This document shows positions 12,274 through 13,122 of a stretch of 13,122 nt of DNA, one piece after another (the stretch's first letter is position 1; each line of letters opens with the position of its first letter). The DNA comes from Candidatus Roizmanbacteria bacterium RIFCSPHIGHO2_01_FULL_39_8. Its GTDB lineage: Bacteria > Patescibacteriota > Microgenomatia > UBA1406 > GWC2-37-13. The notes beneath the pieces were generated by a model. The model did not search any database. It was given only the letters and a program-made list of their open reading frames with translations, and was not told where the DNA came from. Position numbers and translations under genes: made by a program. The DNA lies in assembly GCA_001789355.1 (NCBI GenBank), contig MFZI01000074.1, positions 2,117-15,238 on the forward strand, read 5' to 3'.

Positions 12274-12404
12274 TCTATATTAAAACATCTTATTGTAACA
12301 ATCTATATCAAATTTAGCTTGTTGCCACTTTATAAAACAAATTTGGAGACAGGGGAGAATATTTCTCCTATTTAAGAGTGGAAAAAATTGGGGAAAAATT
12401 AAAA

Positions 12405-12836
12405 TTACCAACAATAAACCGTAATAACGTCACCTTTTTGTAAAGATTTATTTTCATATCCATTCATTGACCGAATGGTTTCGTAATAAATTCCCGCTCC
12501 ACACATACGTACGGAAATGTTCCAAAAATTATCGTTTTCTTGCGCTACAGTGGTTATTATCCCACTTGTGTCTGCAAGTTTTTTTACCTGTCGGGAAAGA
12601 GTGACACTTGGTGTTGGTGATATCTGAACCTGAGCTTGTGTCAGAGGAACCGGTGAAACAACTTTTTCTCCAACCGTACTTGTCTGAGATATTTTTTTTA
12701 GTTGATTTATTCCGACATAGAGACTCACCCCTAAAAGTACAACTACCGTGAGGACTCCTATCCAAAATTCAGGTCTTCGTATCGCCTGTTGAACAATCAT
12801 GTTTTGTTTTTTTACAATTGTTTTCCTTCTTGGCAT
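12405..12836 (-). CDS. Membrane-anchored LysM-like protein
   Basis: 143 aa from ATG 12836. A basic N-terminus (MPRRKTIVKK) and one membrane helix (about 24-43) are followed by a Pro/Thr/Ser-rich linker (about 50-85). The C-terminal LysM-like module (96-141) reads TTVAQENDNFWNISVRMCG, then YYETIRSMNG and SLQKGDVITVY, with the usual 'DNFWNIS' and 'L.KGD.I.V' ends. Two Cys (112 and 142) could form a disulphide outside the cell. LysM modules bind peptidoglycan or other GlcNAc polymers, so this is probably a type II membrane protein touching the cell wall. Start choice: an ATG at 12842 is also in frame, but the SD GGGGGTG is then only about 2 bases away, whereas 12836 has 7-8 bases. It starts 2 bases after the stop of the upstream gene, so the two form an operon. 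Confidence 0.8.
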   Translation of the reverse strand: MPRRKTIVKKQNMIVQQAIRRPEFWIGVLTVVVLLGVSLYVGINQLKKISQTSTVGEKVVSPVPLTQAQVQISPTPSVTLSRQVKKLADTSGIITTVAQENDNFWNISVRMCGAGIYYETIRSMNGYENKSLQKGDVITVYCW

Positions 12837-12838
12837 AA

Positions 12839-13120
12839 TCATGACACCCCCTCTCTACGAATAAATTTTCCATTTTTAAAAACGTATTCAACCATATGAG
12901 GTTCGTCTACTGAATTTACTTTTTCATAGAGACTTTCACCTCTTGCGTTTGTGATTCTTAAAACAGAAGTTAAGGAGTTTTCTTTGTAAAACCTTTCTAA
13001 TCGAACTTTTGAGAGATGATTCCCTATCGTAGCAACACTTAAGACCTCTCTTGCCGAAAGATCTGCAGTAATTATCCCACTATCACAATCCTGTTTTTCA
13101 CAAAATACACTTTGCTCAAT
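12839..13120 (-). CDS. 3' end of an unrecognised gene, 5' part outside the window
   Basis: An open minus-strand frame runs from the right edge to TGA at 12841-12839 (93 residues, no internal stop). The visible product is hydrophilic: it starts near FCEKQDCDSG, continues with LSAREVLSVATIGNHLSKVRLERFYKENSLTSVLRITNARGESLYEKV and ends VFKNGKFIRREGVS. Two Cys near the beginning and alternating strands suggest a small extracytoplasmic or beta-rich domain, but no family is recognised and no membrane helix is seen. The SD of the LysM gene lies inside its last codons and its stop is 2 bases from the LysM start, so the two genes are probably co-transcribed and coupled. The long uninterrupted frame in AT-rich DNA and this spacing support coding. 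Confidence 0.65.
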   Translation of the reverse strand: MEQSVFCEKQDCDSGIITADLSAREVLSVATIGNHLSKVRLERFYKENSLTSVLRITNARGESLYEKVNSVDEPHMVEYVFKNGKFIRREGVS

Positions 13121-13122
13121 AA

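Larger units (their letters stand above)
12095..12404. other. 310-base HU/LysM intergenic region
   Basis: No reading frame of note. From right to left (transcription direction) it holds a palindrome GGAGAA-TAT-TTCTCC (12354-12368), the direct repeat pair ATATAGATTG and the HU promoter. Next come a very A/T-rich leader with a 9-bp inverted repeat AAAATAATT/AATTATTTT (12188-12196 and 12213-12221), the GC-rich hairpin and the HU SD. No clear intrinsic terminator for the LysM gene was found. Confidence 0.6.

Noticed and set aside
12354..12368. GGAGAA-TAT-TTCTCC palindrome as terminator of the LysM gene
   Set aside because: No T-run follows on the minus strand and it is about 35 bases past the stop; kept only as an unexplained palindrome.

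Overview
The window looks like chromosomal DNA of an ultra-small Candidate Phyla Radiation (Patescibacteria) bacterium, most likely of the Microgenomates type. The signs are a low-GC composition, compact gene packing, TGA used as a normal stop, a DUF5667 secreted protein, GT-C glycosyltransferases, an endonuclease Q-like PHP protein, and many genes without a Shine-Dalgarno sequence. This placement is inference from gene content; no 16S or ribosomal protein is present.

Left part (1-4104). The C-terminal end of a probable VWA-domain protein (+) converges on a fur-zip operon (-) encoding a Fur/Zur-type regulator and a ZIP metal transporter. A YibE/F membrane protein is transcribed divergently. 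The 58-bp fur/yibE-F spacer holds a perfect 23-bp palindrome of Fur/Zur geometry. It lies exactly between the -35 and -10 of the fur promoter and overlaps the likely -35 of yibE/F, so one metal-responsive repressor probably controls both directions. Next is a translationally coupled pair (-): a four-helix membrane protein and an alpha/beta hydrolase.

Middle part (4105-6035). A Nudix hydrolase lies directly behind lexA (-). The lexA promoter carries one perfect Gram-positive-type SOS box and one imperfect box, so the Nudix enzyme may be SOS-induced. A possible small membrane protein and an MpsC/DUF2294 protein follow upstream.

Envelope and repair part (6036-11200). Two polytopic GT-C glycosyltransferases are divergent from a 41-bp spacer with two TATAAT boxes. 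The rightward series continues with an EndoQ-like nuclease, which ends in a possible sliding-clamp motif, and an O-antigen-ligase-like protein followed by a strong intrinsic terminator. Two short iterated repeats lie here: tandem heptamers inside the endoQ coding frame, and an inverted array of octamers covering the endoQ stop and the ligase start.

Right part (11201-13122). All genes are on the minus strand: a 5'-truncated unknown gene, a membrane-anchored LysM protein, HU with a strong SD and a long structured leader, and a DUF5667 secreted protein.

A recurring theme is that many genes have a TATAAT-like hexamer 6-7 bases before the start codon and no SD, which predicts leaderless mRNAs. 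HU and the LysM gene instead carry strong SD sequences.
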